Assembly: GCA_033439265.1 (NCBI GenBank)
Contig: JAVTVX010000024.1
Span: 13,995,001-14,059,000 of the forward strand
Direction: 5' to 3'
Origin: Dillenia suffruticosa
Taxonomy: Eukaryota > Streptophyta > Magnoliopsida > Dilleniales > Dilleniaceae
DNA: 64,000 bases
The position numbers and the translations under genes are program-made. Below the pieces are notes generated by a model. That model ran no database searches. It was not told the DNA's origin and saw only the letters and a list, made by a program, of their open reading frames with translations. Numbering within the stretch: the first letter of the stretch is position 1; each line of letters starts with the position of its first letter. Below are positions 22,877 to 34,687 of the stretch, one piece after another.

Positions 22877-25737
22877 TGTCATGCCCCCACCCGCAGGTCG
22901 GGCACGTGAACAGACCGTCGCGACTCCTCGAGACACGGGTATACCCTACTCGCATATCGAGGTGATGCAATGTTAATATTATGACCCTACTCGATATCAT
23001 TAAGTCAAAATTTTCTTTAAAACATCTGCCTCCAATTTACATATAATATTTATATGTATGGTCCAATCGTAAACAAGAATGGATCTGATCACTTACCCGA
23101 TAGCGTCTCTCAGTAAAACTCGTGGGATAGTATCTCAATATATGTCAAATACAGTATAAACTGAAAATATTAATAAGAGTGGTAAGTCAAACATCATTTT
23201 CAAATTTATATTTTATTTCTTTGCAAATATATCATGTAATTCAAAATAATAGGCATCTTTATTATCAATCATGCATCAAAGGGTATCAAAAACACATTCT
23301 ACCCATAGTTTGGCCTAACTAGGGTAAAATCTACCAAGAGGCCATCAAAATGTCATAACAATAAAACACATATTTTTCCCCTTCCCTTGGTGTTGACACG
23401 GTCCTCACGTGGTGCTCGTCTATTGGATCCGTTGGACAGAGACAGGGGACTCAAACCCCTGCTCCTGTGTTACCCCACCACGTCATCCCGTCGGGTAAAT
23501 GCTCAATACCGTGATAGGGAGTACGCTATAGCCACTATACACCATCCCATAATCATACACATGTGTCATATGTCATCATTTATAAATCCTTACTCGTAAA
23601 AACAAGACACTATCAAATAACCATAATATTAGGGTGTAAATTTTTTTACTGAACAACATTTCAAGACATGCTACAAACACTAAAACATTTCTAAATCACA
23701 TTTCAAATTTCATTTATAAAATCATGATCAAAACTATTTCTCATTTAAAATCAAAAATAGTTCGTCCTACTCACCTTGGCTGGGGAGGGTACGCCACTTC
23801 CCCTAACTATCCTCGTTTCCCGAACGAGTTATCTCTCGAATTTTAATCCTAAGTTAAACAATATCATTTATTAATTCAATATTATATAGTTGGATTACAA
23901 CATGCATATAAAAATGACCTCTTTTATAAGGTTAAATTTCAATTTTCATACTTAGAGGAATTTTTACAAACATATAACACGCAGGTTTAGTAAAATCATG
24001 ATATCTTCAAAAATATTGATCGGATTCAATTGATTTAAATTTTCTCTTAACAGTAAAACATATATCTCTAACTTTTATGTTCAGACCATCTTCAAATTTA
24101 GAATACACGAATTTATAAAAAAAATTATCACTTTTCATGCTAAGTTCCTAAAACCAACTCCGCACAGTTTTGGAAGAAATTCCATATCTCCCAGTATATA
24201 TCTCCAATTTAAGTGCTTCTTGTCTCAAATTGAAGGTAAGAATAGATCTAAAACTTTTTAGTTTTGACCATCCTCAGATTCTAAATGTATAATTTTATAA
24301 AATTCGGTTTTCATCTCCGTTTCAGTTTTAGAATTAGTTTTGCACAGTTTTAGTAATATCATCATACCTTTTTGTATACAACTCCGATTCAAAGATCTTT
24401 AACTCAAATTTACGATAAGTTAGAAACCTAAAACTTTCATGTTTAACATTTTTCCAAATTCGGAATAGAAGATACCTCAAAAAATTCATAAAAGTTACTG
24501 GTCGTACACAGAACATGAAACAAAATTTGTGAAACATGCTACACTTCCAAAAATCACCAAAAATTGATTTTTTTCATGAAATATCTTACATGATATACCA
24601 TTTTTAAAACTTAGAAAGTTTAGTTTATAGAGAAATAAATATTTTAGATTTTTGAATTCTACAGAATGAGATATTCTAAGAAAGCTATACAAGACTCAAT
24701 CTGGAAATCAACATTTAGCATGCTAGTATGAATACCAAAGTAACTACTCATTAAATAATTTAATCTTAGAATAAGTTAGAATATATTACCTCGTTTGTAA
24801 GATCTCTTGCTAACAATATGTATCACCACTCCCTTTGAATCTTTGAATTTTTATCACCTTAGAAAAAAATCAAATCACAATAAATATAAATTCCTATACA
24901 ATACCTCTATACTTCCAATTGAAATTCAAGAATTCCAAAAAATGTTCTTACCCCTTTGGCTCCATAGTTTGACCTATTTTCTTCATTCAAGATGAGTTTG
25001 AATGAAGAAAATAGGTCAAACTCTTTTTAAACAAGTTCTTTTATAAATCTAGTCAAATATCCTTAACCATTGGATCATTCCATACATCATCTTGACCTTC
25101 CACTTGTCCTAGCACTTAACCCATGCAATTGTTGATTCAAGCAACCTCCACGTACTCCACCAAGTGTCTTTGGATGTCCATGTCAAGGGAGAGAAGTGTC
25201 ACAATCTAGAACAAGCTATTCTAGTTGTTTTTTATGCAAAAATTTCTACCCAATAAGGTTTCATACATAAATTTTTATCCAATGAGTTTTTTTGAATGTG
25301 GAAAATCCTATGTGGCCACTAACCAACCTTATTTCCCTCTTGACCAATCATTTGGCTCCAATTGTCCATCTTTGAGTGGTTTGCAACTTAGTCCCTTAAC
25401 TTTCCTCAATTACATTTAAACCCCTAACTTTTAATAATTACATTTTTGGTCCCTATGAAATTTTCTTTGAAATTTCTTAAATATGTGAAATTTCATTTGA
25501 ATATCTTTATTTAAGTGTGTAGGCCTTCTCTTATCTATTTTTGACTTCTTTAGGCCTTGCCGGCACTTTCCAAGAAATTTTTCGGCTTACCGATAAAATT
25601 TTCAGTGTTAGCGATTTTGAGGCGAAATTTCAAAATAAATAATTAGATAATTAAATAGATGTCTCAAAATGATGCTTATATATTTAGAATCATGAGAAGT
25701 AGTATATAATATACAGTCACTAAAAATCGATATTACA
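22877..25737 (-). mobile_element. Solo LTR (gypsy-type) within copia, 2861 bp
   Basis: Starts TGTCATGCCC and ends GATATTACA on +, that is TGTAATA...GACA on the minus strand, and is flanked by the 5-bp duplication GGTGA (22872-22876 and 25738-25742). Removing it plus one GGTGA restores continuous copia coding (RRNHASPLSLASSSS). No coding domains, primer site or second LTR are inside, so it is a recombined solo LTR. It resembles the LTRs of gypsy A in size and ends but differs in sequence. Confidence 0.85.
24966..25022. repeat. Perfect 25-bp inverted repeat, 7-nt loop
   Basis: agtttgacctattttcttca plus ttcaa (24966-24990) and its exact complement (24998-25022) flank gatgagt. Long perfect arms inside an otherwise diverged solo LTR are unusual. 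Confidence 0.95.
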
Positions 25738-25742
25738 GGTGA

Positions 25743-26625
25743 GGCATGGTTTCTTCTGGAGGTGTCATTAGTTGCTCCGATTGGAGAAGATCTTACCGAA
25801 GAAGAGGAGCTTGCAACATTGATTGAGTTCATTAGTATAGAGTCTACTGCTACAAATTCTTGAACTGCAACTTTATCTTTTTGTAACCGGATTTTGGGAC
25901 CATTCTTTACAAAAGTAAAGTCCCGACATGCATTTTCATTAAACACAACATTCTTGCTAATCAATACTTTGCTACTCACAGAATTATATAATTTGTAAGC
26001 TTTGGATTGAGTGTTATACCCAACAAGGATAAACATTTTATATTTTTCCTTGAACTTACGACGTAATTGTTGATTTACCAAAGCATAACCTATACATCTA
26101 AAAATTCGTAAGTGACTTACCTTGGGCTTGTTACCTTTCCATACTTCATATGGTGTTTGATTATACACTGCCTTTGTGGGTGAAATATTCGGCAAGTACA
26201 CAGCTATAGCAACAGCTTCAGCCTAGAATTGCTTTGGAACACCTCTTGCTTTCATCATACTCTGCCCATTTCAACAATAGTACGATTCTTTCGTTTCGCA
26301 ACACCATTTTGCTCAGTGTATAAGGTGTTGTGAGCTCTTTGTGAATGCCATTCTCCTCATAGAAAACGTTGAACTCTGCTAACATAAACTCACCACCTCT
26401 ATTCATTCGAAGAGTCTTGATCTGACAGCCACTTTGCTTCTCCACAAAAACCTTAAATTTCTCGAAGTTATCAAATGCTTCTGATTTAAATTTCAAGAAA
26501 TACATCCAACTCATGCGATTATAATCATCAATGAATAGCAAGAAATATCGACTACCTCCTAAAAACTCAATGCTCATGGGACCACACAAATCAGCATGTA
26601 CTAACTCCAAGTAGATGCTCTCCAA
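25743..26625 (-). pseudogene. Copia integrase, broken
   Basis: [26 protein letters not shown] and RMNRGGEF mark the catalytic core. The usual second-Asp motif (SDRGGEF) reads MNRGGEF, so the catalytic Asp is lost. After TTPYT there are stops and a shift near 26340-26218; the frame resumes as YLPNISPTKAVYNQTPYEVW, then KVSHLRIFRCIGY (the post-core region), and finally the Ser-rich linker that reaches the solo-LTR insertion point. It cannot encode an active integrase. Confidence 0.85.
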
Positions 26626-27160
26626 GCCTTTCCTATAGGAAATGATAGTCTACTTTGATTTCCATACACACATCCTTCACAAAAATCAAGAGTATCAATT
26701 TTAGACAAACCAACCACTATATCTTTATTGCCTAACAATTGTAACCCTTTAATATTCAAATGATCATATCGCAAATACCTTAAATTGGCTTCTCTGCTTT
26801 CTTTAACAACCAATATACTACTCGCATAGCTAATTGACACATCAAGTGGAAACATCCTATTTGAGGTCATTTGAACATCAACAACTTTTTGACCCGAGTT
26901 TTTATCATAAATGCTATAAGAATTATTATCAAACAGGAGAGAATATCCACAACTCATCAATTGTCCTACACTTAACAAATTATGAGCTAGGTAAGGGACA
27001 TACTGCATACTATAGAGAAGCTTTATATTACCATATGAAGTTTTGATGGCAACTATACCTCTACCTTCAACTTTGATTGACTTGTCATTTCCAAGCCGAA
27101 ATTCTGATTTTTGTGATTCATCAAACTCCTTGAACATCATTTTGCACAACATCTGCAGAA
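26626..27160 (-). pseudogene. Copia GAG-pre-integrase region, protease motif deleted
   Basis: Reads MFKEFDESQKSEFRLGN, VKTS/IKTS-type strand, VPYLAHNLLSVGQLM, RYDHLNIKGLQLL and [15 protein letters not shown], the zinc-binding GAG-pre-integrase pattern. Between the gag zinc knuckle and MFKEFDES the expected protease active site (DSG motif) is absent. The sequence jumps from SSADVVQNDV directly to MFKEF, consistent with a deletion of roughly a dozen or more codons plus a frameshift. Upstream valine-rich translation in the same open frame is an out-of-frame reading of gag. Confidence 0.75.
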
Positions 27161-28071
27161 GAGTGAGCAATAAACAAGTTACTCCCCTCTTCCAATTTCT
27201 CAATAAAGTTGACATGCTTTTGTTCTTTCTTTTGTTTACTCCAATAGTTAGCTTCCTTGTGCCCATATTTTTTGTAGTAGTGGCACTGGATAGTGCTCTT
27301 GAACTGCTATTGTTCACCAATAAATTGACCTCGTCATCTACCACGGCCATTACCACGACCACGATAACCACCTCTTCTATGTCCTCAACCTCCTATATTT
27401 TTTGACTTTCCCTTAGAAGAAGACTCCCCCTTTACTTGAAAGGCCTTCTCCTCAAGCATTTCAGATGATCTGTTAAGCCTATCTTCATGAGCTAGCAAAG
27501 AACTCATTAATTCATCAAAGGAATAAGTAGATAAATCCTTTGATTCTTCAATTGCAGCAAGACATGATTAAATTTTGGAGTTAAACTTCTCAAAACCTTA
27601 CCCACAATAGTTTGATTGCTTATGCTATCACCATACGATTTCATGAAATTTACTATTCCGGACACTCTAGACATATAATCTTGCACAGATTATTTCTCAA
27701 TCATAGATAGAATTTCAAAATTACGATGAAGGGTTTGTAATTTGACAACAATTACCTTCTTGTTGCCCAAATATTCTTTCTTTAGAATCTCCCATGCCTA
27801 TTTGGAGGTGTTAACTACTACAATTCTTGGGAAAATCTCATCATCAAGTGCCTGTTGAATTAAGAACAAGGCTTTCACATCCTTTTTATGTTTTTCCTGC
27901 AATCGTGCATCAGGTTGTTCTTTTGACTCTTCAAACCCATTTTCAACGAGATCCCATAGTTCTTGAGACATGAATAAAGTCTTCATTTTCAAACTCCAAA
28001 TATGATAATTTTGCCCCCTTAAAAATTGGAATCAAGGGCTGTGTGTTTGGGTTACCGACATATGATGCCAT
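27161..28071 (-). pseudogene. Copia gag, broken
   Basis: ATG at 28071-28069 opens MASYVGNPNTQPLIPIFKG, then a shift leads to LFMSQELWDLVENGFEE and LFLIQQALDDEIFPRIV, the N-terminal UBN2-type gag region. Further left come SVQDYMSRVSGIVNFMKSYG, LLAHEDRLNRS, a Gly/Arg-rich stretch and a degraded knuckle CHYYKKYGHKEANYW, in which two of the CCHC cysteines are Tyr. Stops occur near 27797 and elsewhere. Confidence 0.8.
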
Positions 28072-28190
28072 AGTCAAGCAACTTCTCTCTTTCTCTCCTT
28101 TCTAATTTCCCCTTTTTGTTTTGCACAGTTTGTATATTAATCTGGATGAAAGAAGAAAAAATCACTGCCCTGTGTTATCTCTCTCTCACA

Positions 28191-28204
28191 ATGCTCTGAT
28201 ACCA
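28191..28204 (-). other. Copia primer-binding site (tRNA-Met)
   Basis: Minus strand TGGTATCAGAGCAT, complementary to the initiator tRNA-Met 3' end, five bases inside the 5' LTR. Confidence 0.9.
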
Positions 28205-28209
28205 AAAAT

Positions 28210-28513
28210 TGTTGGAGATAAATTGAAAATGAAGAGCCAAATAGCAAAACGGGAAAATGCTTTCTTCATTGTACACCATAATAAAAATGACAGGGCCTAT
28301 TATATAGGCTTACACTAAACAAAGCAATACTAAATTTAAGCAACTAAGCAAAGGCAGTGGGAAACAAGGTCAACTGAACAAAGATAGTGGGAAACATGGT
28401 TTATTAACTGTTGGAATTAAAAAGATTGCTGCTAACTTTATTTCCACCAACTTTATTTCAACTGAACAAAGATAGTGGGAAACATGGTTTATTAACTGCT
28501 GGAATTAAAAACA
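28210..28513 (-). repeat. Copia 5' LTR, 304 bp
   Basis: On + it runs TGTTGGAGATAAA to GGAATTAAAAACA. It contains an internal direct duplication (aactgaacaaagatagtggg ... tggaattaaaaa) at about 28371-28430 and 28458-28511 that is absent from the truncated 3' copy. Confidence 0.85.
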
Positions 28514-28570
28514 GTCCAGAAAACTGGCACATGAATCACGTTTATATTCGGTATCATTGAGACTTCTATA

Positions 28571-28631
28571 AGGGCTCACCCGGTGCACAAAGTGCTCTTT
28601 GCCTTAATGTAGGAGTTGGGTAGGATGAACA
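28571..28631 (-). mobile_element. Au-like SINE, 3' part (split by gypsy A)
   Basis: Contains the tail motif that reads gtgcaccgggtgagccctt on the minus strand, matching the 3' end of the Au SINE family as remembered. The 5' part is at 38894-39022; together they give 190 bp. Confidence 0.7.
28627..28631. other. Gypsy A target duplication, left (GAACA)
   Basis: GAACA here and at 38889-38893, directly flanking the two LTR outer ends. Confidence 0.9.
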
Positions 28632-31004
28632 TGTCATGCCCCAAACTGGGATCGTGAACAGCCGCCCGTTGCCCTAGGATGCCGACTGTATTTTTATAGA
28701 AAATTGGGCAGAACCTCCCCATAAATCGGAGGTTTCCCGTGTACAATTAAACCTATATAATCAAAATCAATCTATAATTTAAATAAATGGCCATTCCGGC
28801 CTCTTCAAAATCAACAAACACCACCTCCAGCATCCAGAACAACGCAAGGCTATAAGTTTTTAGCAGTCCTAGCCACAGACCTCTACTGTCATGCCCAACT
28901 AGAGCATGAGCAGCCGCTATACCGAGCGGACCTAAGATTATACAATGTATAACACATTTTCCAAGTAACATTCAAATACGTACAATTGCCTCAACGCAAT
29001 TGAAATATGAGAGTTAAGCTATACAGTCATCCCAAAATAAGTATATGGCCAACTACGGACCTTAATGTCAAGACCTCACAGGGTCGAAAATAAATTAGAA
29101 GTAAATCTCACCGTCAGAACACCAAATCCGCTCTAGAGCTTGTAACGCCGCTCTATCACAATCAACCTGTCTGAGGAGAGAAAATAGAGGGGTGAGTATC
29201 ATGGGAAGATACTCAGTGAGTGAGGGGGATAATATCAAGCATAAATAGTATAGGTGAACAATTGGAGTGTCAAATAATATCATTTGAAACAAAAATTTAC
29301 ATTTCGCAGCAATTCATGATATATTTATCAATTTGAAATCATTTAATCAAACACACGATAGCAAGCATGTATGCATCCATTTAAAATCAAGTAATGTCAG
29401 AGCGAGCCAAAAATAGTCCTGGCAAAGGTCAACCCTGACCAAGGACAGGCGCGACGGGGGTTTTATTATCCATAGACTTTGAAACGCTCTCTACCCCGAC
29501 ATTGGCCATGAGTTCGCTGGGGCCAACTCATCAACGTGTATAGGACCCCGCCCGGTGCTAGACGGTGGCGTCACACACGTCCTCCCCCTACGTGGGTTCA
29601 ACCGGCCGCGCCTATAGCCTTTAGAATAAATGACGTTTGCGGATACCTCCTGCAGAAGCGTATCCGGGCAACCCGTGTCTCTACAAACGCCCTTCGTAGC
29701 TACGGAATCATCATAGTATCACAAGGGCACAACGTCCCATAGTATCACAAGGGCACAACGTCCCAAGGCACAACATCCCACAAGTAACATCACATCATCT
29801 CATAACTAGTGGGCATCCAACCCACATAGTTCATCAAAACATTTCAAATCTGCGTACTAATACGTTTCATTAAATCTTTTCAAACAGCATATCACTGCGA
29901 CGGTAGAAAAGAAATTTTAAAATTTCAAGTAATGGCACAATTATTATTTCATTTCAAACCAGGGATGCATAGTCATCGTAATTAAAATTCAAGACACTCC
30001 AATAATCACAAAACGGATTTGAAATTCAATGTCATACGTTAGGTCAATGCATATCAAAAGCTTGTTTTATCGAAAACATGGCAGAAAACAAGTTTTTACT
30101 ATTTTATGCAAGAGATTAGAGTCCCACTCACTTATTTATGGAGGGTCGTTACTCCCCACTTTTCAACGACTCTCCAAAAGACAAACCTAATTAAATCATC
30201 AAGTTTTTTTATATCAAATAAAACCCTAATAAGGGAAAATTTATTCACACTGTGAAGTGAGTGCGTTTCTCTCACCTAGAGTTCCTCGGGTTTCAGACCT
30301 AGCTGTCGTTCGCCCGTCGGATTGGTCTAAAACCTGTAATTGTTTCAAATTTCAATTATATTAGAAACAACTAAATTTCTAACACCAAACCCTAGGACTC
30401 CAACCAAATATAGTCGTTACCTGCAGTACAGAAGATGCAGGTGAGCTCTCGAAGGGGAAAACTGGTTGCGGGCTCTCAGGCCGTCATGGGCTCGCGGGCC
30501 GGTGGGCGGGCTGCTAGCGGGCTGGCCCGCTGGTGGCTCACGAGCTCTCAGCCCGGCTTGCTGGCTGCAGCGGCTTCGTGGGTTGCAATGGGCCGCGGCT
30601 GGACTGGGCCTTGGGCCGCTGGTGGGTTGGCCCGCTCACGGGCTAAGGGTCGCGCGTTGGGTCGCGCTGGGTCGCGCGCTGGCTCACGCTGGCTCGCGCG
30701 CTCGCTCGTGCTGGGTCGCGCACTAGGTCACTGGAGATCGCGCCTTGGCTCGAGGAGGCAGCACTGGAGCTGGTGCAGGGATAGCGCAGCTCGTGCGCAG
30801 GCGCACAGTCGTGTGCTCAAGCGATCGCGTGCTCACGCTCGCGCGGGGAAACGCAAGCTGCAGTCGCGCGCGAAGGGGAGAGGGGAGCCGCTGCCGAGCA
30901 CGGTGGTGTGTGCTCGCGGGAGGAGGAGAGAGCGACGGAGGGATAGAGAGAGAGCAACAAGAGGTAGAGTGAGAGTGTGAGACCGAGGGAAAGAGGGAGA
31001 GAGG

Positions 31005-31044
<40 letters not shown>

Positions 31045-31101
31045 GAAAAAGAGAGATTGGGGGAAAAAGAGAGATTGGGGCTCTTTTAGCCCCAAATCCC
31101 T
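28632..31101 (-). repeat. Gypsy A 3' LTR
   Basis: TGTCATGCCCC at the left. The right end stops at aaatccct, about 30 bp short of the intact copy (tttttattgggtattaca is missing), so the polypurine tract/LTR junction was deleted. Includes a 28-bp tandem duplicate (catagtatcacaagggcaca) at about 29712-29768 and the GC-rich segment. Confidence 0.9.
30430..31075. repeat. GC-rich segment and (GA)n in LTR A
   Basis: About 500 bp of ggctcgcgggctgg- and gctgggtcgcgcg-like words followed by a GA run at about 31008-31040. In element orientation it lies near the LTR 5' end (U3). Equivalent segments are at 38190-38830 and 58975-59530. The open frames across it are compositional. Confidence 0.8.
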
Positions 31102-31135
31102 AAAAACAAGTTTCGTCCTCGAAACTAAAAGAAAA

Positions 31136-34100
31136 CTATACAGAAAATAGATGGGAGTACCGTTTCCTCATGGCTTCCTCAGGCTCCCACGTTTGTTCCT
31201 CGACATGGTCGTTCCTCCACAAAACTCTAACAAGAGGAACTTCTTTGCTCCGAAGCTTTCTGACCTGTCGATCCAGGATAGCCACGGGCTGAACAGGTAA
31301 GCTCAACTGGCGGAGCCTCTAAAACGTGTAAGGGGTCTGGCTGATATCTCTTAAGTACTGAGACATGAAATACATCGTGAATACGCGATAGATCTGCTGG
31401 CAGTTCCAATTTATATGCTACACTTCCGACCCTCTCAAGGATACGGAAGGGTCCAATATACCTGGGGCTCAACTTCCCTCTCTGCCCAAATCGAATGACT
31501 CCCTTTAAGGGAGATATCCTTAAGAATACCATATCTCCCACAGTAAACTCTAGAGGTCACCGCCTACGATCTGCACAGGATTTCTGTCTATCCTGGGCGG
31601 CTTTCATCCGCGTACGGATAATCCTCACTTTCTCCTTCGTCTCCTCTACCATCTCAACATTGGTGAGTCATCACTTACCAATCTCATCCCAGCACAACGG
31701 GGTACGACACTTCCTCCCATACAATGACTCGTAAGGTAGCATGCCAATGCTCGCCTGATAGCTATTATTATAGGCGAACTCCACTAAAGGAAGATGCCGA
31801 TCCCAACTCCCCCGAAAATCCATAACGCATACTCTAAGCATGTCCTCTAAAGTCTGAATGGTCCTCTCTGACTGACCATCCGTCTGGGGGTGATATGCTG
31901 TGCTGAAATTCAGTCTAGTGCCCAAAGCCTCCTGCAGACTGGGCCAAAAACGGGATGTAAATCTGGGGTCTCGATCTGATACTATCGACACTGGAACCCC
32001 ATGCAGTCTCACAATCATATCAATATAGAGGCGTGCCAATGCCTCAAGCGAGTAATCACTCCTAATCGGGATGAAGTGTGCGGACTTAATAAGTCGGTCA
32101 ACTATTACCCAAATAGCATCATGCTGTGCTAAAGTCCGCGGTAACCCCATTACGAAATCCATCGTGATATGCTCCCACTTCCACTCAGGAATGGGAAGGG
32201 GCTGCAGTGTACCCGCTGGACGCTGATGCTCGGCCTTCACCTGCTGGCACACCAAGCATCTTGCCACAAACTCTGCTATATCCCTCTTCATGCCTAACCA
32301 CCAGTAGCTACCTCTGATGGTCCGATACATCTTCGTACCCCCGGGATGCATAGCATATGCAGAAGAATGTGCTTCCTTAAGGATAGCACGCCGAAGATCA
32401 CTATCGGCCGGAATACACACTCTGTCTCTGAATACCATGAGTCCATCATCACGGACTCTGAAGTCTCTGCCCTCAGCTCTGCGGACTCTATCTGCAATAC
32501 CCTGGATCTCCTCATCCGTACTCTGGAGCTCCCTGATACGGTCAAACAAAGTCGGCCTGACCTCAAATCTGGCTAATAAGCCTCCCTGATCATCGTTAGT
32601 CAAACTGACTCCTAAGGCTTGGAGTCCCACTAAACAAGAAAGGTAGGCTTTCTCTGTCGACTGTGAGGATGATGCTGACTTCCGACTCAAAGCATCTGCT
32701 ACAATGTTTGCCTTGCCCGGATGATAGTCAATAATGAGATCATAGTCTTTCAGTAACTCCAACCATCTCTTCTGTCTCAAATTCAGCTCTTTTTGGGTAA
32801 ACAGATATTTCAAACTCCTATGGTCGGTAAATACCCTGCAGGTTACCCCATAAAGATAATGCCGCCATATCTTCAACATGAAGACTATGGCTGCGAACTC
32901 TAAATCATGTGTCGGGTAATTAACCTCGTGTATCTTCAGCTGTCGCGAGGCATATGCAATAACCCGACCATCCTGCATCAGAACACAACCCAATCCCTGT
33001 CGGCTAGCATCACTGTGCACTGTATACTCCCGACTACTAGTGGGAAGGGCTAAAATAGGAGCGGATGTTAACCGTTGTTTGAGCTCCTAGAAGCTTGCCT
33101 CACAACGGTCATCCCAAACAAATTTGACCCCCTTTTGGGTCAATCTCGACAACGGAGCAGCTATTCGGGAGAATCTTTCTACAAATCTACGGTAATACCC
33201 AGCCAAACCGAGAAAACTATGAATCTCGGTAACTGTTTGTGGCTGCTCCCACTTCACTATAGCCTCAACCTTCCGCGGATCAACATAAATACCTTCCGCG
33301 GAGACGATGTGCCCCAAGAATCCAATTTGTCTTAGCCAAAACTCACATTTTGAGAATTTGGCATATAGCTGCTTCTCACGGAGCATCTGCAATATCACCC
33401 GAAGGTGCTGAACATGATTTTCATCACTCCGTGAATATATCAAGATGTCATCGATGAATACGATGACAAACCGATCCAAATAGTCATGAAAAACTCGGTT
33501 CATCAGATCCATAAAAGTAGTTGGGGCATTAGTCAGCCCAAACGGCATGACTAGAAACTCGTAATGGCTGTATCGGGTGCGAAAAGCTGTCTTGGGCACA
33601 TTTTCGGCCTGAATCCTCAACTGATGATAACCCAAATGGAGATCAATCTTAGAGAAAACCTTAGCTCCTTGCAGCTGATCAAACAAGTCAGCGATACGTG
33701 GCAGGGGATATCGGTTCTTGATGGTGGTTTTGTTCAATTGCCTATAGTCCACACAAAGCCGAAATGTACCATCCTTTTTCTTTACAAACAGTACCGGAGC
33801 ACCCCAGGGTGAAGTGCTCAGACGGATAAACCCCTTATCCAGAAGTTCCTGTAATTGAATCTTAAGCTCTCTCAGTTCAGCAGGCGCCATTCTGTATGGC
33901 GGAATAGAAATAGGATTGGTTCCCGATGCTATATCAATCTCGAAATCGAACTCCCGAACTGGTGGTAATCCGGGAAGCTCCTCGGGGAATACATCCGGAA
34001 ACTCCTGCACCACAGGGACATCTTCAAGTCTCGGTCCTTCAACGGTGGTGTCGACAACATAAGCCAGATAAGCCGCACAACCATGGCGTACCAAACGTCT

Positions 34101-34501
34101 GGCCTTCATAATAGAGATAATACTGCGGGGCAACACTCGTTTCTCACCCCGGAATACTAACGGTGGCTGCTCGGACCTCCTAAACTCAACTTCCTTCGTG
34201 AAACAATCCACGGAAGCCCGGTGTAAACTCAGCCAATCCATCCCTAGGATGGCATCAAAATCCGTGATAGGGAGCGGAATCAGATCTGTCTCTAATACTG
34301 TCTCCCCAATTCCGACCTCACAGCCCCTATAGACTGTATCTCGAATGATATGCTTGTCAAGAGGAGTGACTACCAAAATCTCCGCATCAAGTGGCGAGAG
34401 AGGTCTATTAGAATGACAAGCGAACGTATCGTTCACATAGGAAAAATTTGACCCGGTATCTATGAGAATACGAGCATCGATACCGAATATTCGCATGGTA
34501 C
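31136..34501 (-). pseudogene. Gypsy A pol: protease, RT, RNase H, integrase, chromodomain
   Basis: Protease [14 protein letters not shown] (DTG active site); [33 protein letters not shown] and [12 protein letters not shown] (IDD catalytic box); connection [16 protein letters not shown]; RNase [16 protein letters not shown] and [10 protein letters not shown]; integrase zinc finger near [23 protein letters not shown] and core [45 protein letters not shown]; then [14 protein letters not shown] and a terminal [19 protein letters not shown] chromodomain-like stretch. All domains through integrase share one frame, interrupted by TAG at 33087-33089, TGA pairs at 31671 and TGA near 31545. A 17-nt deletion near 31300 shifts the chromodomain. 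The catalytic residues seen are intact. Confidence 0.9.
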
Positions 34502-34687
34502 CTAAAAGTAAGAAAAAGATCAACAACATTTAAAATGCGAAGAAAAAGTGAACGAATATATATATCAAACTAGTTAAGCTTCTAAATATTTAACTAGTCA
34601 AAACTGTACATTGACATCATGATATACAATAAGCTCATACAGAAAGTACACAAAAGTACTATACTGAGGGGTCTGCAGGAGGATTAC
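34502..34687 (-). other. Candidate gag-pro intron (186 nt), gypsy A
   Basis: Minus strand GT at 34687-34686 (ATGG then GTAATC) and a pyrimidine-rich TTCTTACTTTTAG ending at 34502. Joining 34688 to 34501 keeps the frame and gives DIIMG-TMRIFG, the junction expected for continuous gag-protease coding. Without splicing, translation stops after GNPPADPSV. The same arrangement exists in gypsy B at 53187-53384. Confidence 0.6.

Larger units (their letters stand above)
21805..28513 (-). mobile_element. Ty1/copia (TNT1/Tork-like) retrotransposon, degenerate
   Basis: Minus-strand element. Its 5' LTR is on the right (28210-28513), followed by a tRNA-Met primer site, gag, GAG-pre-integrase, integrase and reverse transcriptase; a truncated 3' LTR is on the left (21805-21911). 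RNase H and the polypurine tract are deleted, and an unrelated solo LTR splits the region between integrase and RT. The flanks do not match (tataa left, gtcca right), so no target duplication survives. The integrase-before-RT order identifies copia. Confidence 0.85.
28514..28631. repeat. 1.66-kb array, unit 1 (resumed), with SINE 3' part
   Basis: Resumes the array at gtccagaaaactggcacatg (compare 40440 and 42110). SINE sequence starts after gacttctata (28561-28570) and runs to 28631, where gypsy A begins. Confidence 0.8.

Noticed and set aside
29536-29742. A 68-codon frame, nearly identical at 37294-37500
   Set aside because: Identical because both lie in the two LTRs of gypsy A; antisense to the element and not domain-like.
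30435-30980. A 181-codon Arg/Ala/Gly-rich open frame, with a relative at 38193-38750
   Set aside because: It is antisense to the element within the GC-rich LTR block, low in complexity, overlaps other open frames and has no domain.
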